Shown here: piece after piece, positions 55,212 through 64,000 of the stretch | How the letters are laid out: each line of letters starts with the position of its first letter | Numbering within the stretch: position 1 is the first letter of the stretch | From: Alnus glutinosa | Lineage: Eukaryota > Streptophyta > Magnoliopsida > Fagales > Betulaceae | Direction of reading: 5' to 3' | Assembly: GCF_958979055.1 (NCBI RefSeq) | Contig: NC_084886.1 | Span: 38,584,154 to 38,648,153 of the forward strand | DNA: 64,000 nt | Notes under the pieces: model-generated | Told to the model about the DNA's origin: nothing | Seen by the model: the letters and a program-made list of their open reading frames with translations, nothing else | Database searches by the model: none | Made by a program: the position numbers and the translations under genes

Positions 55212-58004
55212 ATGGCTTCTGATTCAGATTCTGATGGTGCTCCCGTTGGTGGCGGCCCGAATCTCGTTCCTCATGAGTATAGGTTTAGGTCTTTGATTCC
55301 GGCTTCTGAGGAAGGTCGTCTTCGCCGGAGCTATAATATCCTGGACTCCGTGACTTTCCACTTTTAGGAGCCCGGCCAACTTTCCATTGCGGGCGGTGAC
55401 ATGGCAATTACCGAGCGAATGCTGATGGCAGGATTTCGATTCCCTTTCACTGGGATTGCCAGGGAACTGTTAGTGCAGCTGGGGGTGGCTCCATCTCAGA
55501 TAAAATTGAACGGATGGAGATACCTGTTTGCTTCTTTCGTCCTTTGGAAGATCAAGCTTCAGAAGAGGATGTCTGTAGCCGAGTTCCTCACCATTTACCG
55601 AGCTGGCTTCCAAAGAGATGGCACGGTAGAGTTTATCGTCCGCAAGAAACCGTCCTTCATCCATCTGGCTTGGAGATATTCTAACAACAAAGAATGGAAG
55701 GAGTAAATCTTCAGAGTCTCTGGCCAGTGGGAGAGAGCCAAGTCCTCAACGTCCCAGGACTGAAGGGTACCCCAGGAATGGGCCCGTATAAGAGTCGGGG
55801 CTGCAGAAGCCCCTGAGTTGACTGATGAGCAGGCTGATAATGTCGACGCCATGCTTGCCTTTGCGAAGGCTATGCCCGCCGAAGAGGCGCCGGTGGTGCT
55901 CGATTTCGACCACCTCATGACAAATGAGAATATGCGAAATATTCTTGGTTACAACATTCCTATTTCCGATCTTCCCTTCTTGAAGGTGAGGAAGGGTAAA
56001 TCCCAGAAACCAAAGGAAGATCCCGTGCCTGCTACCCGGAAGGGTAAGGAAAAGGTTCCCGAGGGACTGAAGAAGTCTAAGGAGCATGAAAAGGCTCCAA
56101 AAACTATCTAGAAACTCCTTGCTAACGCCCAACGGATCGGTGTCGAGCAGGATGCCAAAGCCAAGAAAGCGGCCGAGAAGAAAACTGCCGAGCTGAAGGC
56201 TGCCGAGAAGTCGGCGGGAAAATCAAAGGCTTCCCAAGAAAGACCTCAGTTGGGCAAAGAGCCTGAGGGGGAGCCTGTTAAGAAAAAATCAAGGATTGAG
56301 GCGGCACGATCGTACCTTAAATCAATTGGTTCAGCGGTTAAGGGTATTCCCATTCGCGCCGAACCCTTGTCGATAATCTTCTCCGAACACTTACTTCAGA
56401 ATGTCGAGGAGGAGGCTGCGCCTCATCATCCATCACCAGTTGAAGTACCAGTGCTCCGTGATGAGGATGTGCTCAGCGCGTAGCCTGCGGGCCAGGATGT
56501 GACTCTTACGTCCATGGCTGGGGAGGAAGTGGCTCAGACCGCCCTTCCTGAAAGTGGTTCGGCCTTACCCGAGTTGCTGAGTGCACATGTAGAAACCGAG
56601 GTCGAGACCCTTCAAATGTTGCAGCCAGAAGTGGCTGCTGAAGTCGGTGATGATGCGGGATCCATCTGGGCCGAAGCTGATAGCGTGGCCGTCGGGGTAA
56701 GTACCGGGCCCTTAGTTTGTAATGTGGTCGAGGAAGCAGAGCCAAGTTCTAGCAGGCCCTTTGTTAGCCTGAGGACTGATCAGGTTGGGCCAACGGCAGT
56801 GTCTACTTACGATTCCATCGAATTTTTTAGGCCAGCCCGGGAATACGAATATGACGAGGCTTCACTGGAAGAGCGCTTGGTTGGGCCGATTATGGATGCT
56901 ATACGGGCTCTGACCCCGGTCGATTACCTAGGGAAAAGTACCGCTGGGTGCATTCCTACTGAGGATATGATTGCTGCATTGTTCCAACTTCAGACCATGG
57001 TGAGTTTATTTTGATCTCTTTCCCCATTTTTTATACTTATTTTTAACCTTTTCCTTGCTCCGCAGCAATTGGTGGACACCCTTGCCCTGTTTGACCAGCA
57101 CAGGACTTTCCACCGGGACCAGGTTTCGGTCATAGCCGGACTTCAGCACCGGATTTCCAAGCTTGAGCTCGAGCTGGCTCGGAGACAATCCCTTGACTCG
57201 GAGGTGGCCAGGATTAATAAGCTTCTTGCCGAGCGAGAGTCGGAATTGGCCAGACATGATGAGTTAGTTGCTGACGCCGAGCTCAGGCGAAATGCGGCCG
57301 AGGAAACCAGCCGAGGATTATCTGCCCAGCTGGATGCGAGGACTCGCGAGATGTTCGCACTTAAGACTCACACTGACAATGTCGAGGCGAAGTATTCGGC
57401 TACATCGTGCAGTAATACAACTCTGCGGGCCGATCTGAGCGCTGCGACAACGTAAAGGAAAGTCGTCGAACAAGCTAAGCGGAGTGCCGAAAAAGCTCGA
57501 AAAGCTGCTGAGGAGAAGCTAAAAGAGGTTGAATCGGGTTCTCAAATAGCTCGGGCAGATTTACAAGAGGCGAAATCCAAGTGTCACGAGCTTCGGAAGA
57601 AGTCCAAGCACTATAAATCGAAGGCCACTTGCTACAAAGCGAGGGCAAATCGATTTCATAGTCAGATTCTGGCATTTACCAAGGTTCGAGACCAAACCTA
57701 GGTTAACGGATTAAGGTGTGGTTTTGATTCACTTAAAGAATTTGTGCTTAACCCTTCGACGCCTTCTCCAAATTTTGCCGAGCTGAACTATACCGACTTT
57801 ATGGACGTTCCCGAGCAAGCTATCTTAGAACTGAGAGGAATAGGCCGAGACTTGATTCCCGATGTCCCGGATTGGGTTGGTGATGATGCCGAACCTATTG
57901 GTGAGGTTACTGAGCCGGCGAATTTAAACGCTTCGACTGAGGCCGTTGATATTGAAGCTTCTGCTGCTCAAGTTTCTGGAGAACCGGATACCGAGAAACC
58001 TTAG
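55212..58004 (+). pseudogene. Antisense ORF of the Tat element, decayed, with one intron
   Basis: A single plus-strand frame from the ATG at 55212 (MASDSDSDGAPV) to the TAG at 58004, interrupted by seven premature stops (55365, 55704, 55761, 56109, 56481, 57453, 57699). An apparent 66-nt intron, 57000-57065 (gtgagt...ctccgcag), joins LQTM to QLVDTLALFDQ in phase 0. The N-terminal region has MLMAGFRFPF...ARELLVQLGVAPSQIKLNGWR, typical of the 'putative gypsy type transposon' family (Pfam PF04195 by my recollection) known as antisense ORFs in Tat elements. The middle is lysine/glutamate-rich and acidic; the end is a long coiled coil (about 57066-57660). Function in any element is unknown to me. 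Confidence 0.85.
57000..57065 (+). other. Putative intron of the antisense gene
   Basis: Starts gtgagtttat and ends cttgctccgcag, is 70%+ A/T with a T-rich 3' half, and separates two stretches in the same frame. It contains an in-frame tga, so unspliced reading would stop. It is short but within the range of plant introns. Confidence 0.7.
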
Positions 58005-58469
58005 CTAGTTTTTTTATATTTTTTTTTTATTTTAGCTTCGCAGAGCTTTGGCCTTTTTGTAAGACTTTTCATTTTCATGACATTTGGCATTTTTGCACAA
58101 AATTTATGCTGGTGTTGTACCTTTTTGTACCCCTTCTTTTTTGTTATATATGTGGTACTAGTACCGTCTAAGTTTTACACTTAGCCAATTTTGGCTAAGT
58201 GTAGATTTTGGTGTATCTAGTATCGTCTAAGTTTTACACTTAGAACTTTTTCGATCTGAACCCTCTCAATGTGGCCCAAGTCTCAGACGTTTTTCGACTT
58301 GAATCCCCTCAACGTGATTCAAGTCTTAGCTCGAATCCCCTCAACGTGATTCGAGTCATGTAATTTGCAAATGTTGTCTATGGATGTAATATGCTGTTCG
58401 AATCTGTATTTCATTGATAAACGACAAAGTTAAAAAACAAGCAGATTACATATAATATTTTCGGAGATG
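58005..58469. other. Spacer between the antisense ORF and integrase
   Basis: T-rich, non-coding. It has small repeats (gtaccgtctaagttttacacttag twice in diverged form, about 58161 and 58217; tcaacgtgattc twice, about 58309 and 58340), and probably holds polyadenylation signals for the antisense transcript and the end of pol. Confidence 0.5.
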
Positions 58470-59640
58470 CTAGGCATTCCATGGTCGTTGCAGCTTCTTC
58501 CCGTTTGTGTCTTCAAGATGGTATGCTCCCTTTGGGTTGATTTTGATAACTCGGAATGGTCCTTCCCATACTGGCCCCAATTTCCCTTCTGTGGGGTCTT
58601 TAGCTGCCGAAGTTATTCTCCGAAGCACCCAGTCACCAGTATTGAACGATCGGGGCTTTACTTTTTTGTTATAATACCGAGCTGCTTTTTCTTTATAAGT
58701 AGAAGTTCTGACTCTTGCTTCTTCTCGCTTTTCTTCCAGAAGATCAAGGTGCAGTTTTAATCCTTCACTGTTAAATCCGAGATTATAATGCTGAATGCGA
58801 AAGCTCGGGGAACCTATTTCGATAGGGATCACTGCTTCGACTTCGAATGCTAGCGAGTAGGGAGTTTCAGAAGTTGCCAAGCTGGTTGTTGTTCGGTACG
58901 ACCACATGACTTCCAGCAAATATTCCACCCATCCTCCCTTACGCTTTGGGAGTTTCTTTTTTAATATCTTCACCAAAGTTTTGTTTGTTTCTTCAACCTG
59001 CCCATTTGACTGGGGGTAATATACCGATGAGAAAAAATGTCAGATTTTGAGTTCGGCGCACCAGTCCTGGAATGGTTTGCAGTCAAACTGTGTTCCATTG
59101 TCAGTTTCTAAGGCGTAAGGTATCCCGAATCTACATATAATCGCCTTTCAGAGGAAATTTTTGATTACCCCGGTTGTGATAGTCATTAAAGGCCCCGCTT
59201 CTGCCCATTTGGTGAAGTAATCTACTACGACCACTAGAAATCTGCAATTCCCTTTTCCTGTGGGCATGGGCCCTACAATGTCAACCCCCTATTGGGCAAA
59301 CGGCCATGGTGAAGAAACCGACCTGAGTTCTGCTGGGGGGTTGGTTTGTAACTTTGCAAACCTTTGACACTTGTCACATCTTCGGACCATTTCCATTGAT
59401 TCTTGATTCATCGTTGGCCAATAGTAGCCAGCTCGTACAGCCTTGTGTGCTAACATTCTACCCCCCGAGTGACTGCTGTAGACTCCCTCGTGAATTTCCT
59501 TCAATACATACTCGGCGATACAGAATTTCACCGACAAGAGTATATCGTGCTGATTGCTTCCGGACTTTTCGAAATTCTTTCTTATCATTCGGTAGTTGCC
59601 CGTTCTTAAGATATTCAATCACGTGCCTTGCCCATTCATT
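58470..59640 (-). pseudogene. Tat integrase, broken
   Basis: 59289-59618 holds the H-H-C-C zinc-binding domain (H...H...C..C in EIHEGVYSSHSGG and RRCDKCQRFA). Between 58977 and 59288 the catalytic core is recognisable but carries stops (after WPFAQ, near FL*KAI and KI*HFF). 58470-58976 carries the C-terminal part (VEYLLEVMWSYRTT, DWVLRR, LGPVWEGPFRV). A frameshift separates it from the RNase H frame. The stops are explained by G-to-A or C-to-T changes at tryptophan and arginine codons. Confidence 0.9.
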
Positions 59641-60507
59641 AATTACGTAGGCGTCATCGATCTGCATCACCGATCCAATGTCATCCACAGAAGGCTTGTC
59701 TAGAATGATAACCCGGTGTTTTGAGGCCGAAATCTTTTCGTCCGTTGCCGACCCTAGCCGAGCTAGTGCATCAGCTCGTTTGTTTTTGGTTCTTGGGATC
59801 TGTGTGACCACCACTCGTTCGAAGCGGTCCCAAAAACCCAACACCTTGGCAAGGTACTTTATCATTTTTTCTCCTTTGGCCTCAGATCCACCTTGGATGA
59901 GGCCGACAACAACCTGTGAGTCGCTTCGGACTTCGAGGTTTTTTGCTCCTAGATGTTTCGCCAGGCTGAGGCCTGCTATTACTGCTTCGTACTCCACCTC
60001 ATTGTTTGTGGTTGGAAAGTCTAACTTCAATGCCACTGCAATTTCCTCCTTATCCGGTGTTATCAAGGCTACCCCGGCTCCGCTTCGGGACTTCATGGAT
60101 GACCCATCGACATACGCTATCCACGTTTCTTGCTCGGGAGTTTCTTGGCTTTCGGGGAGATTGCAAAATTCTGCAATGAAGTCTGCCAGAACTTGGGCCT
60201 TGATGGTGGTTCTCAGATAGAATTCTAGGTCAAATTCTCCGAGCTCCACGGCCCAATTTACCAATCTACCTGAGAGGTCGGGCTTTTGCAATACTTTCTT
60301 CAGAGGATACTCTGTGAGCACCCTTATAGCATGTGCCTGGAAATATGGTCTTAGCCTCCGAGATGAGGCGATGAGGGCAAAGGCTAACTTCTCAATCCAA
60401 GGATATCTTCCTTCGGCTCCGTGCAGCGCCCTACTAGTGAAATATACTGGTTTTTGCAATCCGGACTCCTCTCGGACTAAGATTGAGCTGACAGCTGATG
60501 GCGACAC
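59458..60507 (-). pseudogene. Tat RNase H (dual RNase H region)
   Basis: Long open frame. Its first part (PVYFTSRALHGAEGRYPWIE) is the gypsy RNase H; the second (WIAYVDGSSMKSRSGAGVAL, NNEVEYEAVIAGLSLAKHLG, VRSDSQVVVGLI) is the additional RNase H typical of Tat elements, with the D-E-D residues visible (YVDGS, EYEA, RSDSQ). The frame is fairly well preserved, but upstream and downstream breaks leave it non-functional. Confidence 0.92.
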
Positions 60508-60612
60508 TGCTAGGTATAAGTAAAGAATTTCCCCTTCTTTTGGTGAACTTAAGAGTGGTGGGCTGGCTAGGTATTCTTTTAACTGGCCAAAAGCCTCTTC
60601 GCACTCGTTGCT

Positions 60613-61620
60613 TCAAACAAACATCTTCCGAAGTATCTTGAAGAAGGGCAAACATTTATCCGTTGATCGGGAGATGAACCGGTTTAAGGCTGCAATCCTC
60701 TCGGTCAATTGCTGTAGTTGTTTTGTCGTACGGGGAGCTTGCATTTCCAGCACAGCTTGGATTTTCTCTGGATTTGCCTCGATTCCTTTATTCGAGACCA
60801 TGAACCCCAGGAACTTTCTTGATGAGACGCCAAAGGCACATTTCGCCGGGTTCAACTTCATCCGATATCTCCTTAGTGTATCAAAAGTTTCTTCGAGATC
60901 AGCCAGATGGCTGATCGCTTTCAGGCTCTTCACTAGCATGTCATCCACATATACTTCTACATTCCTCTCGATTTGGTTGTTGAACATTCTGTTGACTAAC
61001 CTTTGGTAGGTTGCACTGTATTCTTTAAACCGAAAGGCATCATATTGTAGCAATATAACCCTCAGTCAGTGATGAAGGAAGTTTTCTCTTCATCGAGCTC
61101 GCTCATGTGGATCTGGTTATACCCGAGAAGGCATCCATAAAACTAGGAGCTCATGCCTCGAGGTGGAGTCGATTAGGACATCCATCTGGGGGAGAGGGAA
61201 ACTATTTTTTGGGAACGCCCTGTTGAGGTCGGTGAAATCCATGCACATTCTCCATTTCCCGCTTGACTTTTTCACCAAGACAACATTGGCCAGCCACTGG
61301 GGGTAGTCCACTTCTCGGATAAAGCCGACTCTCAATAGTCTCTCCACTTCTTCATGTATGGCTTGGTTTCTTTCTGGAGCAAAGTTTCTTCTTTTTTTTT
61401 TGACGGGTCGGTAGTTTGGGTCCATATTTAGCCAGTGCGAAATTACCAAGGGGTCAATTCCTGGCATGTCGTCATGGCACCAGGCGAACACGTCAGAATT
61501 ACTTCGGAGGAAAGCTATCAAGGACTCTTTGATTTCTGGAGATAACAGAGACCTGACTCTAACTCTTCTCTTTTTACCTCCTACTTCAAATTCTTCCATC
61601 TCCTCGACTGGTTCTCCCAA
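60613..61620 (-). pseudogene. Tat reverse transcriptase, frameshifted
   Basis: 61117-61620 encodes the RT N-terminal half (VKKSSGKWRMCMDFTDLNRA, FPLPQ). 60613-61053 encodes the palm with the catalytic YVDD (VEVYVDDMLVKS) and the thumb (KCAFGVSSRKFLGFMVS). A one-base loss around 61140 in the HELLVLWMP segment and compensating changes break the frame between them. Confidence 0.92.
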
Positions 61621-61629
61621 CTGTAATTG

Positions 61630-62550
61630 CTATTGCTCGCCTTTTTCCCCACCATTGCCCCGTGAGGGGGCTCCTTTCATTGTTACGTTATAGCACTGGC
61701 GTGCCACGCTTTGTTCTCCCCTTACTTCCCCAACCCCCCTCTCGGTCGGGAATTTAATCTTCAAATGTGGTGTGGAAGTAATTGCCTTCAGATTGTTGAG
61801 GGCTGTCCTTCCAAGGATCGCATTGTAGGCCGAGGGTCTGTCGATCAGAAGAAATTTAACCATGATGGTTTTTGTGGTTGGATAGTCTCTGGCCGTTACA
61901 GGGAGTTTAATAGATCCGACCGGCTGGACTTGCTCCCCAGTAAACCCCACCAAAGGGCAGCTAGCCGGGATCACCTTTTTCGGGCTAATCTCCATGTGCT
62001 GAAAGGCTGACCAATATAGGATATCGGCCGAGCTTCCGTTATCGACAAACATTCGGTGGATTCGGTGGTTAGCTACTTGTAGCGTGACCACGATTGCGTC
62101 GGTATGAGGGAGCGAGACTCTCGCATAATCTTCATCTGAAAACCCCACCACCATGGACTCCCTTCGGTGGGATTTGTGGGGTCTCTCTACAGTCATAATC
62201 TCCTGATACTTCTGGTGCCGAGCATAGGCCTTTCTATCTGCACTCGTTTCTCCTCCTCCACCGAAGCCCCCGAATATGGTTCGGATATCGGTGATAACCG
62301 GTTCATTACGTGGGTCACGACCCCGTGTGCCTCTGCTGTTGCTTCTGCTTCTATTTCGTCGAGGCTCTTCCCGAAGGGGTTCCTCCCTCTTTCTGTCTCG
62401 GCAAACTTCCCGGTGCTTCTGAGGGGAGAGATCTCTGTGTCTTTGCTTTTTGTCTTGATGCTCTCGAGACTCCTGATTCTGCCGAGGTTGGCCCTGGTTG
62501 TCTGCAATAAAACATAGTAGTTTTCCATTTTTGATGAACTTCTCGATCAA
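61630..62550 (-). pseudogene. Tat gag C-terminus and protease
   Basis: The frame contains the retropepsin active site (MFVDNGSSADIL; the usual D-S/T-G is here DNG, as is common in this lineage) and the second protease motif near YNAILGRTALN. Upstream is arginine-rich gag tail sequence. It ends at a TAG at 61630 that probably derives from a CAG; RT follows in the same frame. Confidence 0.88.
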
Positions 62551-62586
62551 GATTCTGAGATTTCTGCATTCCTCGGCGACATGGCC

Positions 62587-63910
62587 TCATGCATCATGGA
62601 ACGCGCAGTATTTGTTTCTGTTTTCTTCTTCCACGTATTTGTTGTGAAGCGGGTAAGGCTTCTCGTACTGCGGGACCCTCTTGATTTCCATCAGTACCTC
62701 GTTAATTGGAGAGTTTAAAGGAGTCCACTCATCTATGGAAAACTGGTAATACTTCGCAGGCTCTTTTTTGGTTTCGGTCCGTTTTTCTTCCTTCCGGGCT
62801 TTTTCCTTCTTCCCGGGATTGCTTGACTCCGCAATCTTTTTTTTCATGGGACTCCCTCAGAGCCGCAATGATTTCCTCCTGATTTACGTACTTCTCAATC
62901 ACGTTCGTGAGATCGGCCAGATTCTCAGGATGATTGAGAGCAATCTCGGACATGAGAGGCCCTTCCACCCGTAATCCTTGGTAAAGAGTAGCATAAACCA
63001 TCTCCTCGGTCGGGTTATCAACCGTGAGCTTTTCCTGGTTGAACTGGATCATATAATCCTTTAGAGATTCATCTCCCTTTTGGCGCATCGCCATTAATTT
63101 ACCGGACGGCTTCTTTCGTTTGCACCCAACCAGGAATTGGGTTATAAATTTTCGTCCGAGATCTTCAAAACTCGTAATGGAACTCGGTGGGAGTTTTTGG
63201 AACTAGTCCCGGGCAGAACCGGACAAGGTGAGTGGGAAGGCTCGGCACGCCAATTCCTGCGGAGTTCCCTACAAATCCATGTGCATTTTGTAGTTGTCCA
63301 GGTGCTCGGTAGGATCTTCAACCCCGGTATAAGTTTGGATAGCCGGAATTTTGAATTTTTCTGGCAGTTGGACTGCCATGATACATTCAGCGAATGGGGA
63401 AGATCTATTCAAGAGACTGTCTACTCGAGAAATTTTTCCCTTGCTCTTTTGCTGGATTTCAAGCTGCAACTGATTATACTTTTCTTCATACTTCTCATCG
63501 AGCGTGGCGATGGTTTCGTTGAGCCTTCTTTCTTCATAATGGTGATTCACCATCCCTTCACTAGGAGGAGGATTCACGGCTCCTTCAACTCGCCGAGATC
63601 GATTTTCAGGTCGAGTTCTTTCCGTGAGCCTTCTACTCTCCCTGTCTTCTTCCTCGTGGGTGTTGCTTTCTCTTTCTTCATGTCCTCCAGGTACTTCAGG
63701 AACTCGTTCATCCGCCAGCCGCTTCTGCAAACGAATGTTTTGCTGAGTTAGGACCTCCATGTCTCTAGACATTTGGGCTATTCGAGCCTCCATCTCAGCC
63801 GTATGTTGATGAGATGTACCCCCCACCTCGTTGCAGGGGTTATTTGCTCCTGAAGCTGTGACTATTGTTATTACCATTTCATATGCATTTTTGCGTAGTA
63901 AACGACGCAC
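62587..63910 (-). pseudogene. Tat gag, broken
   Basis: 63269-63910 begins gag, with a coiled-coil region (MSRDMEVLTQQNIRLQKRL) and the capsid start (LPEKFKIPAIQTYTGVEDPT). 62729-63094 continues it (GDESLKDYMIQFNQEKL). Both lie in the same frame but are separated by stops near 63195 and 63266. A frameshift around 62760-62850 precedes the last part (YCAFHDA, stop, GHVAEEC), a zinc-binding-like C..H..H..C whose frame is cut by a TGA. Confidence 0.9.
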
Positions 63911-63923
63911 ACTTGCTAGTCGT

Positions 63924-63941
63924 TTCCCACAGACGGCGCCA
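63924..63941 (-). other. Primer-binding site of the Tat element
   Basis: On the minus strand TGGCGCCGTCTGTGGGAA, three bases after the end of the LTR. This is the form seen in many Tat-lineage elements; I do not assign the tRNA with confidence. Confidence 0.85.
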
Positions 63942-63944
63942 ATT

Positions 63945-64000
63945 TGTTAGAACAGATTCTGGTATGGTAGTTGATGAACCGGATGAGCCTATCTCCACTA
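63945..64000 (-). repeat. 5' LTR of the Tat element, cut by the window end
   Basis: Only the terminal 56 bases are inside the window; they match 53758-53813 with one mismatch (aacc versus aact). Confidence 0.93.

Larger units (their letters stand above)
53758..64000 (-). mobile_element. Tat-lineage Ty3/gypsy retrotransposon, truncated by the window
   Basis: On the minus strand: 5' LTR (63945 to beyond 64000), PBS, gag, protease, RT, dual RNase H, integrase, then a 4-kb 3' spacer and the 3' LTR (53758-54446). Two RNase H-like regions and a long 3' spacer with an antisense ORF identify the Tat lineage. Many in-frame stops and at least three frameshifts make gag-pol non-functional. It is inserted into the copia element. 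One mismatch separates the first 56 bp of the two LTRs. Confidence 0.93.

Noticed and set aside
59678-60220. A plus-strand ORF of 180 codons
   Set aside because: It is antisense to the well-supported Tat RNase H frame and has no family features.
1-64000. tRNA genes, CRISPR arrays or bacterial-type operons
   Set aside because: No cloverleaf with a proper B box was found by eye; the tandem repeats seen are LTR, minisatellite or microsatellite repeats; the DNA is eukaryotic.

Overview
This is a stretch of plant nuclear DNA from a dicot, probably a woody rosid (the species cannot be fixed from the sequence). The evidence is spliced genes with U-rich plant introns, plant-specific proteins, a U2 snRNA gene with a plant USE/TATA promoter, Tat-type and copia LTR retrotransposons, TRIM elements and many MITEs. 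Five protein-coding genes and one snRNA gene are supported; most of the rest is transposon-derived.

Layout. 1-9356: an old copia-like LTR fragment and a hAT-like transposase relic, the relic split by a young, complete, non-autonomous LTR element (1056-9351, TSD ATGGG) that carries a gag-like ORF and a second coiled-coil ORF in an apparently captured insert. 9357-11000: nested MITEs. 11108-18324 (+): condensin II subunit CAP-D3, 9 exons, with a TRIM in intron 1, a 5S-bearing Cassandra solo LTR in intron 2 and an E2F-type site upstream. 18640-18907: a snRNA promoter with no recognisable snRNA body, hit at its start site by a 115-bp MITE. 19690-20739 (+): membrane-anchored DnaJ protein. 24459-24818 (-): small three-helix membrane protein. 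25-31 kb: AT-rich, with MITEs and a solo LTR (28851-29746). 31811-32008 (-): U2 snRNA. 32.7-36.2 kb: retroelement fragment and inverted-repeat elements. 36387-43109 (+): PRL1, 17 exons. 45185-50311 (+): UDP-glucuronate decarboxylase (UXS), 7 exons, the first intron being a probable AT-AC U12-type intron. 51101-64000: a decayed copia element (minus strand) into which a Tat-lineage Ty3/gypsy element (minus strand, 53758 to beyond the window) has inserted. The Tat element carries a plus-strand antisense gene with its own TATA box, a repeat-rich leader and an apparent 66-nt intron.

The genes do not form a pathway. CAP-D3 serves chromosome structure, PRL1 and U2 serve splicing, UXS makes UDP-xylose for cell walls, and the DnaJ protein serves ER protein quality control. 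Their proximity looks incidental. The most interesting structures are the antisense intron-bearing gene in the Tat element, the orphan snRNA promoter, the AT-AC intron in UXS, and the duplicated/captured interior of the first retroelement.

Exon boundaries were read by eye from splice signals and reading-frame continuity; summed exon lengths are multiples of three for all three spliced genes. No alignment or database search was run.
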